A DNA stretch of 64,000 bases from Sphingobium lactosutens DS20. GTDB lineage: Bacteria > Pseudomonadota > Alphaproteobacteria > Sphingomonadales > Sphingomonadaceae. The position numbers and the translations under genes are program-made. The DNA lies in contig NZ_ATDP01000109.1 in NCBI RefSeq assembly GCF_000445105.1, forward strand, positions 62,001 to 126,000, read 5' to 3'. Positions within the stretch are counted from its first letter, which is position 1, and each line of letters opens with the position of its first letter. Of this stretch, positions 24,777 through 33,329 are shown one piece after another. Under the pieces are notes generated by a model. It had not been told where the DNA came from. It saw only the letters and a program-made list of their open reading frames with translations, and made no database searches.

Positions 24777-25298
24777 ATGACGTTCAATGCGAAGCCCGTT
24801 CAACTGACCACCCGCTCAGGCCTGGAACTTCAGGTCAGACTTGCAACGCCGGAAGACGCATCGACGCTGACGGACCTGTTCCGCTCAATCACACAGGAAG
24901 ATCTCCGCTTCCGGTTCCTCACCGGGTTGAACGCGATCGGCGCCGATCAGATCAAGGCCATGACTTCGGGCGATGACAGCAATACCGAGAACTATCTGGT
25001 ATTTCTGGCGAACGGGACGGTCGTCGCGACCGGCATGCTCGTCTGCGACGCGACGGGCAAGCGCGGAGAAGTCGCGATTTCGGTTCACGGCGAACATCAT
25101 GATGAAGGGATCGGCTGGACCCTGCTTGCCTTCCTTGCCGATCGCGCGACGGCTCGGGGACTTTCGGTGATCGAATCCATTGAGAACCGTGGCAACCGCG
25201 CCGCGATCCAGGTCGAGCGGGATTCAGGATTCGTGGTGGAGCCACTCCCCGGTGATGCCACCTTGGTTCTGGTGCGCAAGACGCTCACGCCGGCTTAG
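24777..25298 (+). CDS. GNAT-family N-acetyltransferase
   Basis: This 173-residue protein has a GNAT fold: RLATPEDASTLTDLFRSITQ at the start, a central beta-strand pair around TVVATGMLVCD, and the acetyl-CoA region (GEHHDEGIGWTLLAFLADRA) followed by ENRGNRAAIQVERDSGF. The usual Q/R-x-x-G-x-G/A signature is degenerate (HHDEGIGW). The start at 24777 is chosen from the family-like N-terminus. It resembles the acetyltransferase module found alone or fused to acyl-CoA synthetases in stress islands. Substrate is unknown. Confidence 0.83.
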   Translation: MTFNAKPVQLTTRSGLELQVRLATPEDASTLTDLFRSITQEDLRFRFLTGLNAIGADQIKAMTSGDDSNTENYLVFLANGTVVATGMLVCDATGKRGEVAISVHGEHHDEGIGWTLLAFLADRATARGLSVIESIENRGNRAAIQVERDSGFVVEPLPGDATLVLVRKTLTPA

Positions 25299-25417
25299 GC
25301 GAGCGGCTTCACCGGGCTTGCATCCGCCATAATTGCGCTGCTCACTTGCAGTACGGATAGCAGCTTCACCAGCATTACGATCGGCTCGCGAAGTCAGATC
25401 CTATTCCCGCTGATTTG

Positions 25418-25431
25418 GCGATATTGATCGC
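25418..25431. promoter_or_regulatory. GCGAT-ATTG-ATCGC palindrome upstream of catalase
   Basis: This short inverted repeat lies in the 254-bp region before the catalase gene. Similar TGATCG words recur at 25425 and 25462. It may be a regulator site; a match to the OxyR pattern was considered and not supported. Confidence 0.3.
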
Positions 25432-25552
25432 TTTTTCCACTATCTGAGACGGATAATGATCGTTTCCTTCGCTTAACCGAAAACGTTAGCCACTGGCTCC
25501 CATTTGAACGGCTGTCGACGAGCGGACGTCGGCAAAAAACAGGAGCCTCACC

Positions 25553-27226
25553 ATGCCGAACCCTTCGACTTCAGCTACGCGTTTTCGTAGCCTGAGCCTT
25601 GTCGCCGTCAGTTCATTTGCCCTTTGCGGCACGCAATTGCTCGCTCAAGGACACGACGCCCAGGTCGCGCCGCGCATGGTGAGCGTGACGCTTCCGACCG
25701 ACGCCGGACAGACCATGGTCGTGCCGACTGAACCCGCCCCAGTCGTCGCGCCCAACATGACCCGCGACAACGGCGCGCCGATTGGCGCCAACCGCAACAG
25801 CAAGGCCGCGGGCGATTTTGGGCCAGTTCTGCTGGAAGACACGACGCTGATCGAGAAGCTGGCGCGCTTCGATCGCGAGCGGGTGCCCGAGCGCGTCGTG
25901 CATGCGCGCGGAACCGGCGCCCACGGCGTCTTTCGTGCGACAGCAGACATCAGCGACATCACCAAGGCCTCGTTATTCGCGGCAGGCAAGGAGACCCCGG
26001 TGTTCGTGCGCTTCTCAAGCGTCATCCACCCGTCGGGCAGCCCGGAGGGCCTGCGCGATCCGCGCGGCTTCGCGACCAAATTCTACACGGATCAGGGCAA
26101 TTGGGATCTCGTCGGAAACAACCTCCCGATCTTCTTCATCCGCGACGCCATGCAGTTTCCCGACATGGTCCATTCGCTCAAGCCCTCGCCGGTGACCAAC
26201 AAGCAAGATCCTAATCGCTTCTTCGAATTCTTCTCGGCTACGCCTGAATCCACCAACATGCTGACCCATCTGTTTTCCAATCTGGGCACGCCTTCTTCCT
26301 ATCGGACGATGGACGGCAATGGCGTCCATGCCTTCAAACTGGTCAGCAAGGACGGCAAGGTCACCTTCGCCAAGTTCCGCTGGGTCAGCCGGCAGGGCGT
26401 GAAGAACCTCACCGCGAAGGATGCGGGTGCCGCGCAGTTCAATTTCATGACCGACGATCTTTATCGCGAGGTCGGCAAGGGCAATCACCCGACCTGGGAC
26501 CTCATGATCCAGACGATGACGCCCGATCAATTCGGAGGTCTGAACTATAATCCGTTCGACGATACCAAGGAGTGGCTTGGCGTGCCGTTCCGCAAGATCG
26601 GCGAGATGACGCTCGACCGCATGCCCTCCAATTATTTCGAGTTCACCGAGCAATCGGCATTCGCTCCGGCGAACCTCGTGCCAGGTATCGAGGCGTCGCC
26701 CGACCGGATGCTGCAGGGACGGTTGTTCAGCTATTCCGACACGCAGCGCTACCGGGTGGGCGCCAATGTCATGCAGTTGCCCGTCAACAAGCCGCTGGCG
26801 CCAGTCGTGAACAACTATCAGGACGGCTTGCTCGACCAGTCGGGCAGCACGTCCAACGTCAACTACTTCCCCGCCGCATCGGCACCCAGGCAGGTCGCGC
26901 CGGAATTCGCACAATCCACCTATGAAGTGAATGCGACGGTGGACGCCAGGCCGATCGAGACGACCAACAATTTCGAGCAAGCTGGGATCTTCTATCGCTC
27001 ACTGTCGGCCAGGGACAAGGCAGACCTCATCGCCAACCTGGCGATCGATCTCGGACAGGTTCGCTCGGACCGGGTCCGCACCATGATGGTCAGCTATTTC
27101 TACCAGGCCGACAAGGACTATGGCTCGCGTCTCGCGCGCGCCGTGAACGTGCCCATGGCCGAAGTGGCCAAGGCGGTCGCCGAGTATGATACGGCCTATC
27201 CGCAGCAGCGTCTGGCGGTCCGCTGA
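25553..27226 (+). CDS. Monofunctional heme catalase with N-terminal signal peptide
   Basis: This 557-residue catalase converts H2O2 to water and oxygen. A Sec-type signal (FRSLSLVAVSSFALCGTQLLAQG) suggests export to the periplasm, as for KatB of Pseudomonas. Catalytic His117 lies in RVVHARGTGAHGVF, the Asn in WDLVGNNLPIFFIRDAMQFP and the heme-ligand Tyr in RLFSYSDTQRYRVGAN. The extra linker before the core (residues 35-95) is also typical of exported forms. AGGAG precedes the ATG. The gene is followed after 77 bp by an exported ankyrin protein, the usual partner. Confidence 0.94.
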   Translation: MPNPSTSATRFRSLSLVAVSSFALCGTQLLAQGHDAQVAPRMVSVTLPTDAGQTMVVPTEPAPVVAPNMTRDNGAPIGANRNSKAAGDFGPVLLEDTTLIEKLARFDRERVPERVVHARGTGAHGVFRATADISDITKASLFAAGKETPVFVRFSSVIHPSGSPEGLRDPRGFATKFYTDQGNWDLVGNNLPIFFIRDAMQFPDMVHSLKPSPVTNKQDPNRFFEFFSATPESTNMLTHLFSNLGTPSSYRTMDGNGVHAFKLVSKDGKVTFAKFRWVSRQGVKNLTAKDAGAAQFNFMTDDLYREVGKGNHPTWDLMIQTMTPDQFGGLNYNPFDDTKEWLGVPFRKIGEMTLDRMPSNYFEFTEQSAFAPANLVPGIEASPDRMLQGRLFSYSDTQRYRVGANVMQLPVNKPLAPVVNNYQDGLLDQSGSTSNVNYFPAASAPRQVAPEFAQSTYEVNATVDARPIETTNNFEQAGIFYRSLSARDKADLIANLAIDLGQVRSDRVRTMMVSYFYQADKDYGSRLARAVNVPMAEVAKAVAEYDTAYPQQRLAVR

Positions 27227-27303
27227 GATCGTGCCCTCCTCCCTTTTCACGGGATGCGAGGGCTTCAGGCCGTCGCGCCCTGTCTTTTTCAAGGATTATT
27301 TCG

Positions 27304-27867
27304 ATGCTGACCCTTTTCGTCGCCTCGCTTCTGGCGGCAGCGACCGCCGCGCCCGCCTCTTCGCCTACCCCAGTCGAGCTGCCATCGCCCGCACGGCGGC
27401 AGGAACTGCTTTACGAGGCCGCCAGGCTGGGCCGTGCCGACATGATCGAGCCGCTGGCGAAGGCGGGCGTCAATCTCGACGGCTATGATGCTCGCGGTTT
27501 CACCGCTTTGATCCTGGCGGCGTATAATGGCCATGACGAGACTGTAGATGCACTGATCAAAGCTGGAGCAGACGCATGCAGACCCGACGAAACCAGAGGG
27601 AACACCGCGCAGATGGGCGTGGCCTTCAAAGGGGATGATGTTCTCGCGGCGCGCCTGCTAAGGACACCATGCGGTGTGGACGTAAGCAACAAGGCCGGTC
27701 AGACCGCATTGATGATGGCGGCGATGTTTGGGCGGGAAGCGCAAATCGACATGTTGCTCGCCGCAGGCGCAAGCCCGGACCTTACTGACCTGGAAGGACG
27801 AGGCGCCAAATCCATCGCCGCGATGCAAGGTCATACCGCCATTGTGAATAAACTCGCTCGCCGGTAG
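27304..27867 (+). CDS. Exported ankyrin-repeat protein associated with catalase (AnkB-like)
   Basis: This 187-residue protein has a signal peptide (MLTLFVASLLAAATAAPA) followed by four ankyrin repeats. Examples are GRADMIEPLAKAGVNLDGYD, GFTALILAAYNGHDETVDAL and GQTALMMAAMFGREAQIDML. In Pseudomonas the periplasmic ankyrin AnkB, encoded after katB, is needed for full catalase activity; the same gene order and the signal peptides on both proteins point to the same role here. AAGGA lies 9 bp before the ATG. Confidence 0.88.
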   Translation: MLTLFVASLLAAATAAPASSPTPVELPSPARRQELLYEAARLGRADMIEPLAKAGVNLDGYDARGFTALILAAYNGHDETVDALIKAGADACRPDETRGNTAQMGVAFKGDDVLAARLLRTPCGVDVSNKAGQTALMMAAMFGREAQIDMLLAAGASPDLTDLEGRGAKSIAAMQGHTAIVNKLARR

Positions 27868-28327
27868 GTGGACCGACTGGCCATCGCGAAAATGAACCGG
27901 GTTGAACCAGCTAGTTTCACACTCCGGGCGCCGATTTGCAAGGTCACAGGGTTTCACCGCTGATCCGCCCGCATCAAATTCGAAATACTCGCCCATGACG
28001 ATTAGGTTTTCCTTACGCTCTCGATCCGGGTGGGTCTTACGACGTCTATGATAATCCCAAATCCATCGATCAAATCGTTGGGCTGAAGAAGTTCTACCGC
28101 CGAAACCTCTCAATGCGGTTTCGGCTTGGACGGGACGTGCGGGAAGCTATTTGTTCCGCTCTGCGGCCATCTTGGGGGCCACCCTTGCTCGCGGTCCTGA
28201 TCCGTCTCTTGACGCAGGGATGCAGATGCTTTGAGCTTAGCGACGCGAACTGCTGTGATGCGCCGCGCAGTGCGAGATCGAACCCGATTCGATGTCGATC
28301 AGGACCATCCGAATGATTGGGGGTTTC
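27868..28327. other. 460-bp region without a supported gene
   Basis: A minus-strand open frame crosses this region into the ankyrin gene, but it has no recognisable domain and its second half is antisense to that gene. Short plus-strand frames before the acyl carrier protein lack ribosome sites. The promoter of the acyl carrier protein should lie near the right end. Confidence 0.35.
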
Positions 28328-28570
28328 ATGAATGATATAGCCGGACGAGTCATGAAGATCGTTGTCGAGCACATGGGCGTCTATGACGATAAGGTGACGC
28401 CGGAAGCGAGCTTTCTGGACGACCTGGGCGGCGACAGCCTTGATGTCGTGGAATTGGTAATGGCGCTTGAGGACGAATTCGGGATCACCATTCCCGACTC
28501 CGACGTCGAAGGCATCGCTACCGTGCAGGACGCGATCACCTATGTGGAAGCGGCCGGGAAGGCAGGGTGA
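28328..28570 (+). CDS. Orphan acyl carrier protein
   Basis: This 80-residue protein has the 4'-phosphopantetheine site Ser37 in DDLGGDSLDVVELVMALEDE and the standard four-helix layout (start MNDIAGRVMKIVVEHMGV). It differs from housekeeping AcpP in several positions and is not beside fatty-acid synthesis genes. The ATG at 28328 has a G-rich stretch upstream; an in-frame start at 28292 would add 12 residues. A strong hairpin terminator follows, so it is a single-gene unit. A dedicated role, such as lipid A, cardiolipin-related or stress lipid synthesis, cannot be chosen from sequence. Confidence 0.88.
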   Translation: MNDIAGRVMKIVVEHMGVYDDKVTPEASFLDDLGGDSLDVVELVMALEDEFGITIPDSDVEGIATVQDAITYVEAAGKAG

Positions 28571-28605
28571 CCGCCCCCCTTACATATGCCGACCTCCCAC
28601 TTGGG

Positions 28606-28637
28606 CTCCCGGCGGCCGTTTGACGGGCCGCCGGGAG
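28606..28637 (+). terminator. Strong hairpin terminator after the acyl carrier protein gene
   Basis: CTCCCGGCGGCC (28606-28617) and GGCCGCCGGGAG (28626-28637) form a perfect 12-bp GC-rich stem with an 8-nt loop, 35 bp after the stop codon. Outer bases CCCAC and GTGGG can extend it past a bulge. No T-run follows. Confidence 0.75.
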
Positions 28638-29045
28638 TGGGGTGCCCTATGTGAGGGCGACCGCGCTCTAGCGGGGCGTGCAGCGGCCCGCACATGAAAG
28701 TAGTCGGATCGCACGCAGGGCGCGCCGAGTTGCATTCGTGACAGCTATGCAATGAATGCTCAGCCCCGGCTCGATATTGGAACCCGACCTCCCCTAGCCC
28801 AAGGCAATGTCATAGGTTAGAAATGCTCAACGAGATCCACTCTTACTTGCAGAGCACTCCGCTATGCTCATGTGGTGCGCAAGCGTTGGCTAGATACATG
28901 GGGCGCGCGCGCCTCTCATGGCAGAGGACGTGATAGTCGCTTTATTGCCATAGCATTTTATATCATTGCCAGTGGCTGCGAATATGGCGCCTCACTGCTC
29001 CACAAACTAGCGTGAATGCTGGGGGGACAATGAGAGACGTAGAAA
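28638..29045. other. Intergenic region before usp, no gene seen
   Basis: About 400 bp of lower GC content, including AT-rich stretches near 28945-28970 (CATTTTATATCATTGC), probably hold the promoter of the USP gene. No TACGTA element like those before other stress genes is present. No coding frame is supported. Confidence 0.35.
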
Positions 29046-29924
29046 TTGACCGAAAGAACCCTGCGCAAGATCCTCCTCGCAACCGATCTGAACGCACGCT
29101 GCGACCGTGCACTGGATCGCGCCGTCCAGCTGGCCGACGAGTCCGGCGCGGAACTGCTAGCCGCCTACATCGCCGATCCAGCCGACACGCCGCGTCATTA
29201 TCTCGACCGCGCCCGGCGCTCCTGGCGCAGATTGCCCGATCCCATCGAGCGCGTGAGATGGCGTCTGCGGCGCGATCTCTCCAGCCTCTCCGAACATATC
29301 CGCGTTATCGTCGAGGAAGGAAACCCAGCCGAGAAGCTCGTGGATATCGCGTCGCGCGAAGGGTGCGATCTTATCGTTACCGGGACAGCCAGCGCGGAAT
29401 CGCTGGGCCGCATGATCCTTGGCAGCACCGTCAACCGGATCCTGCGAGGCTCTGAAGTTCCCGTGCTCATGGTCCACGACCGTTCGCGTGGGCCCTATCG
29501 CAATCTCGCGGTCGCAACCGACTTTTCCGCGGCTTCGGTGGCGGCGCTCGATGTCGTTACCACGCTCTTTCCCTCGGCTGATGTGACGCTTTTCCATGGC
29601 TATGACATGCCGTTTGGCGGAGTTGTCGCCGATCGCGATATGATGAGCGAACTCAGCGCGATTCAGAAGGACATGACCACCAAGTTTCGTAGCGACGAGC
29701 GCGTCGATTCAACACTTCGGCAAAGGGCGCGCGTGGTCGTCGAACATGGTGCGCCCGAAGCGCTGCTGAGCGACTTTATCGAGAATGAGGATATCGACCT
29801 GGCCGTGATCGGCAGTCATGGCCGCGGCGCGGTCTTCGACGCGCTGATCGGCAGCACCGCAAAGCGCCTCGTCGAAAGTCTGGAAAGCGACCTGCTGATA
29901 GTCCATCATCTCGGCGGCGATTGA
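29046..29924 (+). CDS. Universal stress protein, two tandem Usp domains
   Basis: This 292-residue protein is a close paralogue of the USP at 15808. It has RKILLATDLNARCDRALDRA, then TGTASAESLGRMILGSTVNR at the first nucleotide loop, and YRNLAVATDFSAASVAALDV, then GSHGRGAVFDALIGSTAKRL at the second. Both loops keep the glycines and Ser/Thr used for ATP. The start appears to be TTG at 29046; no ATG or GTG is available in a suitable place, and the ribosome site is weak (GAGAGA). It stands before the Mrp operon. Confidence 0.9.
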   Translation: MTERTLRKILLATDLNARCDRALDRAVQLADESGAELLAAYIADPADTPRHYLDRARRSWRRLPDPIERVRWRLRRDLSSLSEHIRVIVEEGNPAEKLVDIASREGCDLIVTGTASAESLGRMILGSTVNRILRGSEVPVLMVHDRSRGPYRNLAVATDFSAASVAALDVVTTLFPSADVTLFHGYDMPFGGVVADRDMMSELSAIQKDMTTKFRSDERVDSTLRQRARVVVEHGAPEALLSDFIENEDIDLAVIGSHGRGAVFDALIGSTAKRLVESLESDLLIVHHLGGD

Positions 29925-30058
29925 TATCTGAAAGCCGCTGCGTTTGAAGACGGTCGGCTGCAAGCATTTCGCAACGCGCCATCCTATCCGGGCCTTGCCC
30001 TTTCCCGCCCCTTTCACCCATTAAGGGAGAAACTGCTCAAGAGGCGATCAGCCAGCCA

Positions 30059-30073
30059 GGGAATATACGTTAC
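30059..30073 (-). promoter_or_regulatory. TACGTA-like element immediately before mrpA
   Basis: GGGAATATACGTTAC shares its first 12 bases with the site before the USP at 21631. It lies only 3 bp before the mrpA start codon, so it cannot act as a normal activator site for that start. It may be coincidental, with GGGAA doubling as ribosome site. Confidence 0.25.
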
Positions 30074-30075
30074 GC

Positions 30076-32988
30076 ATGACTGACGCGGGATCCTTGTTTT
30101 TCATTCTCGCGCTTCCCTATCTCGGCGCTCTCATCGCGGGCTTCCTGCCGCCCGGCGGGCGCAACTGGGCATCCGTCCTGACCGGCTTCGTGACGCTGCT
30201 GGCGCTGGGCCTTCTTGTGCGGCTCTATCCAACCGTCTCGCATGGCGTACCCCTCCGCGAAACCGTCCCATGGCTGCCCTCATTGGGCCTCGACCTGACG
30301 ATGCGTCTCGACGGTTTCTCCTGGCTCTTTTCCATGCTCGTTCTCGGGATCGGCGCGCTCGTCATCCTCTATGCGCGATACTATATGTCGCCGGAGGACC
30401 CAGTTCCGCGCTTCTTCAGCTTCTTCCAGGCTTTCATGGGCTCGATGCTCGGCCTCGTCCTGTCCGGCAACCTTGTCCAGATCGTCTTTTTCTGGGAGCT
30501 GACGAGCCTCTTCTCCTTCCTGCTGATCGGCTACTGGCACCACAATCAAGCTGCCCGCGATGGCGCGCGGATGGCTTTGATCATGACGGCCACCGGAGGT
30601 GTTTGCCTATTGGTAGGCCTTCTTCTCCTCGGACAGATTGCGGGTAGTTACGACGTCGACATGGTGCTCGCGAGGGGCGCGTTGATCCGCGGCCATGAGC
30701 TCTACCTGCCGACCCTGGTCCTTATCCTGATCGGCGCCTTCACCAAGAGCGCGCAGTTCCCTTTCCACTTCTGGCTGCCGCACGCCATGGCGGCCCCTAC
30801 CCCGGTTTCCGCCTATCTTCATTCGGCAACGATGGTGAAGGCCGGCATCTATCTGCTGATCCTGCTCTGGCCGGTACTGTCGGGCACGGAAGCCTGGTAT
30901 CTGATCGTCGCCACCACCGGCCTCGCCACGCTGCTCGTGGGCGCATGGTCGGCCATTTTCCAGCACGACCTCAAAGGCTTGCTAGCCTATTCGACGATCA
31001 GCCATCTCGGCCTCATTACCCTGCTGCTGGGACTAGGCAGTCCGCTGGCGGCGGTCGCGGCGATCTTCCACACCGTCAATCACGCGACATTCAAGGCGTC
31101 CCTCTTCATGGCGGCCGGCATCATCGACCATGAGACGGGCACCCGCGATCTGCGCAAGCTCAGCGGCCTGATCCGCTTCATGCCGATCACTGCGACGCTG
31201 GCCATGGTCGCCGCCGCGGCGATGGCAGGCGTTCCGCTTCTCAACGGCTTCCTCTCGAAAGAGATGTTCCTCGCCGAGGCGCTGGAAGCGCACAGCGGTA
31301 CAATCCTCGACCGTGTCCTTCCTGTGCTGGCGACGCTCGCCAGCATGTTCAGCGTCCTCTATTCGGTGCGCTTCATCCATCAGACCTTCTTCGGCCCGCC
31401 GCCCACTGATCTTCCCCATACCCCCCATGAGGCGCCGCATTGGATGCGCTTGCCGATCGAGATACTCGTTCTGCTCTGTTTGCTCGTCGGCATCATGCCC
31501 GCGTTGACCATCGCGCCTTTTCTGCACAGCGCCGTGCTCTCGGTCCTGGGTGAAAGGACACCCGTCTACAGCTTGGCGATCTGGCATGGTTTCAATACGC
31601 CGCTGCTTATGAGCATGATCGCGCTGATCGGTGGCGCGCTTCTATACCGCCTGTTCCGGCACCGGCTCAACGCCGCGGCGCAGTCGCCCGTCATCGGACG
31701 GCTCAAGGGAAGGCGCAGCTTCGAGGCCGTCCTTGCCGCCCTGATCGACGGCGCACGGGTCGCCTATCGTGCGCTGAGCACCGGGCGGCAACAGGTCATG
31801 CTACGGCTGATCATCGTGACGGCACTCATCGCCGGCGCTCTTCCTGTTGTGAGGCTCGGATACAGCGCAGGGAACCGCTCACAAATCCTCATCGATCCCG
31901 TGTTCGCTCTCCTATGGCTTTTGGGCGGCGTCGCGGCGGTCGGCGCGGCGATGCTCGCGAAATTCCACCGCTTGGCGGCATTGACGCTGGTCGGTGTCGC
32001 CGGCCTCTCGACCTGCATAAGCTTCGTCTGGCTGTCGGCGCCCGATCTCGGGCTCACCCAGCTGCTCGTCGAGATCGTGACGCTCGTGCTGCTGCTGCTC
32101 GGCCTGCGCTGGCTGCCCATGCGCATGCCTGATACCTGGTCAGGTGAGCGCACGCCTTTCGCCGTCCGCTTTAGGCGCGGCGGCGATCTCCTGCTCGCGA
32201 GCGTGGGGGGCACCGGCGCCGCAGCACTTGCCTATGCCGTCATGACGCGCCCAGCGCCGGTCGGAATATCGCGCTATTTCATGCAGCAGGCCTATCCGGG
32301 CGGCGGCGGCACCAACGTCGTCAATGTCATCCTCGTCGACTTCCGCGGCTTCGATACGCTGGGGGAGATCACTGTCCTCTCGATCGTTGCGCTCACGGTG
32401 TTCACCCTGTTGCGGCGGTTCCGCCCCGCGGCCGAAAGCGTGGTGCAGCCCGATCAGCAACAGGTCCAGAATGCGTCCGACGATGCGCGCGAAGGCCGGG
32501 AACGTGGTGATACAGCACTCCACTATCTGCTGGTCCCCAGGATCATCATGGAATGGCTGTTCCCGGTCATTCTGACCTGTGCTCTTTACCTCCTGGCGCG
32601 CGGTCACGACCTGCCCGGCGGCGGCTTTGCCGGCGGCGTCGCCGCCTCGATCGCCATCCTGCTCCTCTACATGGCGAGCGGCACGCGTTCGGTCGAGGCG
32701 CGGCTCAATATCCAGCCGGTGCGCTGGATCAGCGCAGGCCTGCTGCTGGCGGGCCTGACGGGCGCGGCGGCAACGCTGTTCGGCTTCCCTTTTCTCTCAA
32801 CTCATTTTCAGTATGTCGATCTGCCGATCATAGGTCCGGTGCCGGTCGCCAGCGCCTTGCTGTTTGATATCGGCGTGTTCGCCGTGGTCGTCGGCACGAC
32901 CGTGCTGATCCTGATTGCCCTCGCCCACCAGTCGATCAGGACGCCCCGCGCTCCTCGCGCGGCTGAGGAAGTCGGGGAGACCGGCTGA
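30076..32988 (+). CDS. mrpA: Mrp Na+/H+ antiporter subunit A fused to subunit B
   Basis: This 970-residue inner-membrane protein is the main proton/Na+ channel subunit of the Mrp (Mnh/Pha) antiporter, related to NuoL. The NuoL-like part (residues 1-500) shows SLFSFLLIGYWHHNQAARDG, SAQFPFHFWLPHAMAAPTPV and STISHLGLITLLLGLGSP. The MrpA C-terminal part follows, then an MrpB domain (about residues 830-960: LVPRIIMEWLFPVILTCALY, then GHDLPGGGFAGGVAASIAIL). The A-B fusion is the usual arrangement in group 2 (Pha-type) operons. Its stop overlaps the mrpC start (TGATG). Confidence 0.93.
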   Translation: MTDAGSLFFILALPYLGALIAGFLPPGGRNWASVLTGFVTLLALGLLVRLYPTVSHGVPLRETVPWLPSLGLDLTMRLDGFSWLFSMLVLGIGALVILYARYYMSPEDPVPRFFSFFQAFMGSMLGLVLSGNLVQIVFFWELTSLFSFLLIGYWHHNQAARDGARMALIMTATGGVCLLVGLLLLGQIAGSYDVDMVLARGALIRGHELYLPTLVLILIGAFTKSAQFPFHFWLPHAMAAPTPVSAYLHSATMVKAGIYLLILLWPVLSGTEAWYLIVATTGLATLLVGAWSAIFQHDLKGLLAYSTISHLGLITLLLGLGSPLAAVAAIFHTVNHATFKASLFMAAGIIDHETGTRDLRKLSGLIRFMPITATLAMVAAAAMAGVPLLNGFLSKEMFLAEALEAHSGTILDRVLPVLATLASMFSVLYSVRFIHQTFFGPPPTDLPHTPHEAPHWMRLPIEILVLLCLLVGIMPALTIAPFLHSAVLSVLGERTPVYSLAIWHGFNTPLLMSMIALIGGALLYRLFRHRLNAAAQSPVIGRLKGRRSFEAVLAALIDGARVAYRALSTGRQQVMLRLIIVTALIAGALPVVRLGYSAGNRSQILIDPVFALLWLLGGVAAVGAAMLAKFHRLAALTLVGVAGLSTCISFVWLSAPDLGLTQLLVEIVTLVLLLLGLRWLPMRMPDTWSGERTPFAVRFRRGGDLLLASVGGTGAAALAYAVMTRPAPVGISRYFMQQAYPGGGGTNVVNVILVDFRGFDTLGEITVLSIVALTVFTLLRRFRPAAESVVQPDQQQVQNASDDAREGRERGDTALHYLLVPRIIMEWLFPVILTCALYLLARGHDLPGGGFAGGVAASIAILLLYMASGTRSVEARLNIQPVRWISAGLLLAGLTGAAATLFGFPFLSTHFQYVDLPIIGPVPVASALLFDIGVFAVVVGTTVLILIALAHQSIRTPRAPRAAEEVGETG

Positions 32989-33329
32989 TGGAAACGGCGC
33001 TCGCGATTGCGATCGGCATATTGACGGCGTCGGGGCTATGGTTGCTTTTCCGGCCGCGCACCTTTCAGGTTGTTCTGGGCCTCTCGCTGCTATCCTATGC
33101 CGTCAACCTGTTCATCCTCGCGGCAGGCAGACTGCGCACGGACGCGCCGCCGATCGTCGGCAAGGGCGACGTGGACCCGGCCCTCTATGTCGATCCGGTG
33201 CCGCAGGCGCTGGTGCTCACCGCGATCGTCATTTCTTTCGCCACGACGGCGCTGTTGCTGGTCGTTCTGCTGGCGTCTCGCGGCCTGACCGGGACCGATC
33301 ATGTCGACGGCGAGGATGACGAACCATGA
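32988..33329 (+). CDS. mrpC: Mrp antiporter subunit C (NuoK-like)
   Basis: This 113-residue protein has three transmembrane helices homologous to NuoK. Landmarks are ASGLWLLFRPRTFQVVLGLS, LLSYAVNLFILAAGRL and DPVPQALVLTAIVISFATTA. The start overlaps the mrpA stop by one base and its stop overlaps mrpD by four (ATGA), so translation is coupled along the operon. Confidence 0.93.
   Translation: METALAIAIGILTASGLWLLFRPRTFQVVLGLSLLSYAVNLFILAAGRLRTDAPPIVGKGDVDPALYVDPVPQALVLTAIVISFATTALLLVVLLASRGLTGTDHVDGEDDEP

Noticed and set aside
25380..25480. Possible OxyR site before catalase
   Set aside because: Tetrads spaced by 7 bp can be laid over the region, but only one resembles the ATAG/CTAT pattern well. 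The match is not better than chance.
30059..30073. TACGTA-like element before mrpA as a true regulatory site
   Set aside because: It shares 12 bases with the USP site but ends 3 bp before the start codon, too close for an activator of that gene. Kept only as a low-confidence feature.
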